Shown: positions 62,423-64,000 of the stretch, piece by piece
How positions within the stretch are numbered: the first letter of the stretch is position 1
How the letters are laid out: every line of letters starts with the position of its first letter
NCBI RefSeq assembly: GCF_002266435.3
Contig: NZ_CP029426.2
Location: forward strand, 4,866,001 to 4,930,000
Length of the DNA: 64,000 bases
From: Bradyrhizobium amphicarpaeae
Lineage (GTDB): Bacteria; Pseudomonadota; Alphaproteobacteria; Rhizobiales; Xanthobacteraceae
Direction: 5' to 3'
Made by a program: the position numbers and the translations under genes
Notes under the pieces: model-generated
Database searches by the model: none
Told to the model about the DNA's origin: nothing
What the model saw: only the letters and a program-made list of their open reading frames with translations

Positions 62423-62574
62423 CCCTCCCCTGGAGGGGGAGGGTCGATCGCGCGCAGCGCGAGCGGGGTGGGGTGATCTCTCAGGCACTGTTGGCAATGG
62501 AGAGACCGTCACCCCACCCCGTCTCACATTTCGCTACGCTCAATGTGAGCCGACCCTCCCCCTCCAGGGGAGGG
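62423..62574. repeat. Long-armed inverted repeat
   Basis: Perfect 24-base arms (62423-62446, starting CCCTCCCCTGGAGGGGG, and 62551-62574) enclose a 104-base centre with further internal palindromes (GGTGGGGTGA, and TCACCCCACC). It lies in a 369-base gap between thiD and the LpxH-like gene, which holds nothing else I can name. Confidence 0.9.
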
Positions 62575-62632
62575 TGAGCGGGCCGCGCCGCTTGTGCTGA
62601 ACGGGTAAATGGCCGCGTTTCCGCAGACTGGC

Positions 62633-63433
62633 TCAGTAGAACCGATGGAAATGATGCACGGGCCCATGCCCGTGGCCGACGCTGAAACGGTCGGCGGCGG
62701 CAATGGCTGCGCTGATCCAGGCCTTGGCGTTGCGCACGGCGGTTTCCAGATCCTCGCCCTTGGCCAGTCCCGCCGCGACCGCCGAGGACAGCGAGCAACC
62801 GGTGCCGTGGGTGTTGCGCGTGGCAACACGCGGTGCCGCGAGCGCGACTCCGCCTTCGGACGTGACGAGATAGTCGGTGCTCTCGGCGCCCTCACCGTGC
62901 CCGCCCTTGATCAGGACCGCGCGGCAGCCCAGCGCCAGCAGGCGCCGCCCCTGGCTTTCGATCCCGGCCTCGCTCACCGCGATCTCCTCGTCGAGCAGCG
63001 CCGCGGCCTCCGGCAGGTTCGGCGTGATCACTGAGGCCATCGGTATCAGCTTCGTGCGCAGGGCATCGACGGCCTCGGATGCCAGCAGGCGGTCGCCGGA
63101 GGTCGCCACCATCACGGGATCGAGCACGACGTGCTTCGGTTTCCAGCGCGACAGCGCGGTCGCGATTGCCTCGATGCTGGCGACCTGGGCGACCATGCCG
63201 ATTTTCACCGCGCCGACGTCGAGATCGGAGAACACAGCATCGATCTGCGCGGTGACGAACTCGGCCGGCACCGCTTGAATGCCGGTGACGCCGCGCGTGT
63301 TCTGCGCCGTCAGCGCCGTGATGGCGGAGGCGCCATAGACGCCGAGCGCGGCAAAGGTCTTGAGGTCGGCCTGGATGCCGGCGCCGCCGCTCGAATCGGA
63401 GCCGGCGATGGTGAGTGCGACCGGGGTCGTCAT
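62633..63433 (-). CDS. thiD: Hydroxymethylpyrimidine/phosphomethylpyrimidine kinase ThiD
   Basis: 266 residues from the ATG at 63433. Ribokinase-like fold with [20 protein letters not shown] at the start and the [14 protein letters not shown] anion hole and base near the end; GAVKIGM also fits. It phosphorylates HMP and HMP-P in thiamine biosynthesis. No other thiamine genes lie near, and no TPP riboswitch was recognised upstream. The longer frame up to 63493 adds a non-conserved tail. Confidence 0.92.
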   Translation of the reverse strand: MTTPVALTIAGSDSSGGAGIQADLKTFAALGVYGASAITALTAQNTRGVTGIQAVPAEFVTAQIDAVFSDLDVGAVKIGMVAQVASIEAIATALSRWKPKHVVLDPVMVATSGDRLLASEAVDALRTKLIPMASVITPNLPEAAALLDEEIAVSEAGIESQGRRLLALGCRAVLIKGGHGEGAESTDYLVTSEGGVALAAPRVATRNTHGTGCSLSSAVAAGLAKGEDLETAVRNAKAWISAAIAAADRFSVGHGHGPVHHFHRFY

Positions 63434-63564
63434 GGGCAGATTTTCATCGTTTTCGGGACCATGGTCCGTCCTACCGCGCTCGCCCTGTGACAAGCAAGTT
63501 CGCTTGCTAATTCCGGCCGGTTTTGGCCTATTAGCCGGAAGAATACGCTTTCGGAGTGCCCGCG

Positions 63565-63810
63565 ATGGTTCCTTTTTTCGTCCAGATCAAATGCAAGCTC
63601 GGCCAGTCCTATATTGTCGCCAACGCGCTTGCCGAAGCCGAGATCGCGTCCGAAATCTACTCCACGGCCGGCCAATACGACCTTCTCGTGAAGTTCTACG
63701 TCGACAAGGACACCGACATCGGCCATTTCGTCAACGAGAAGGTGCAGGTGCTGCCGGGCATCCAGGACACCCTCACCATCATCACCTTCAAGGCGTTCGG
63801 CGCCAGCTAG
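63565..63810 (+). CDS. Stand-alone Lrp/AsnC ligand-binding domain protein
   Basis: 81 residues from the ATG at 63565 with GGAG upstream; a GTG three codons earlier is possible. It has the RAM/Lrp-AsnC C-terminal domain pattern ([51 protein letters not shown]) but no HTH. Such domains bind amino acids and assemble as rings; they can regulate in trans. Divergent from thiD and convergent with a partial cytochrome gene. Confidence 0.88.
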   Translation: MVPFFVQIKCKLGQSYIVANALAEAEIASEIYSTAGQYDLLVKFYVDKDTDIGHFVNEKVQVLPGIQDTLTIITFKAFGAS

Positions 63811-63817
63811 CCCGCAG

Positions 63818-64000
63818 CTAGCCGGCGTCCTTGCCGGCTTCCTTGCGCTTGGGCCGCGGCGGACCGTCCACCGGCGGCAGCGATTTGAGATAGTCCGCCA
63901 TTGCGGCAAGATCCGCGTCGGACAACTGCGAGGTGTTCTTGATCACTCGCGTCATCGCACCGCCGACGCTGTCGCCGTCCGGGAGTTCGCCGGTCTTGAG
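63818..64000 (-). CDS. Cytochrome c-like protein, partial C-terminus
   Basis: Only the last 60 codons are present; the gene continues past the right edge. The sequence [21 protein letters not shown] and [11 protein letters not shown] is the typical distal end of a class I cytochrome c, with the methionine of GAMTRV as a possible heme ligand. A heme CxxCH is not in the window. It is followed by a Pro/Arg/Lys-rich tail and TAG at 63820-63818. The frame is open through the edge and fits a c-type cytochrome subunit. Confidence 0.75.
   Translation of the reverse strand, partial: LKTGELPDGDSVGGAMTRVIKNTSQLSDADLAAMADYLKSLPPVDGPPRPKRKEAGKDAG

Noticed and set aside
62434..62574. Terminator or riboswitch for thiD
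   Set aside because: The structure is downstream, not upstream, of thiD and is best explained by a long-armed repeat; no TPP riboswitch core was seen before 63433.

Overview
The window looks like a chromosomal stretch of a Bradyrhizobium-type alphaproteobacterium. It has high GC, strong third-position GC bias and long antisense open frames. It carries hook genes with a sigma-54 promoter, CtrA-like TTAA-N7-TTAA motifs, EcfG-type GGAAC-N16/17-CGTT promoters, and many dispersed palindromic repeats of the kind common in Bradyrhizobium and relatives. I see no rRNA, tRNA, CRISPR array, insertion sequence, phage or plasmid module. The family-level assignment is inference from gene content and style, not a database match.

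Layout. 1-9000 (minus strand): flagellar block flgE-flgK-flgL, then a cassette of a glycosyltransferase-like protein, a PLP enzyme and a partial unknown protein. 9.2-16 kb: secreted MsrB, an FAD oxidoreductase, a SixA-like phosphatase, a universal stress protein, an alpha/beta hydrolase behind an EcfG-like promoter and a transglutaminase-like protein, followed by a 1.1-kb gene-free stretch of structured repeats. 15.8-24.8 kb: a divergent DUF1127/MocR pair, two small unknown genes, an MHYT-PAS-GGDEF-EAL protein, a DHA2 exporter, a DUF892 ferritin-like stress protein with its own EcfG-like promoter, and a YbhN/MprF-type membrane protein. 24.9-33.7 kb: a secreted SGNH hydrolase, then a five-gene D-glucarate/galactarate pathway (LysR regulator, kdgD, gudD, 2-oxoglutarate semialdehyde dehydrogenase, galactarate dehydratase), which takes both aldarates to 2-oxoglutarate.

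33.7-42.2 kb: a MipA/OmpV outer-membrane protein translationally coupled to a secreted protein and divergent from an OmpR/histidine-kinase pair; small secreted proteins; and a ferredoxin-NADP reductase, thioesterase, [2Fe-2S] ferredoxin and Hpt protein. 42.6-48.4 kb: the standout gene, a 1,924-residue membrane-anchored repeat protein resembling the Rhizobiales polar-growth scaffold GPR/RgsE. It contains nine consecutive repeats of exactly 44 residues and a block of 22-residue repeats, and has a CtrA-like site upstream. 48.5-49.4 kb: a dispersed palindromic element tandemly amplified five times at a 198-199 bp period.

49.5-64 kb: an Mla lipid-transport operon with a STAS-permease fusion, a dipeptide epimerase overlapping a convergent transporter, an acidic unknown protein, a caspase-like protease with a repetitive Asn/Gly-rich tail, a threonine dehydratase-like enzyme, a GT4 glycosyltransferase/LpxH-like phosphatase pair, thiD, a small Lrp-like ligand domain protein, and the 3' end of a cytochrome c-like gene.

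Common threads are envelope and polar biology (flagellum, polar growth scaffold, Mla, MipA, LpxH-like) and stress control (EcfG-like promoters, MsrB, UspA, DUF892).
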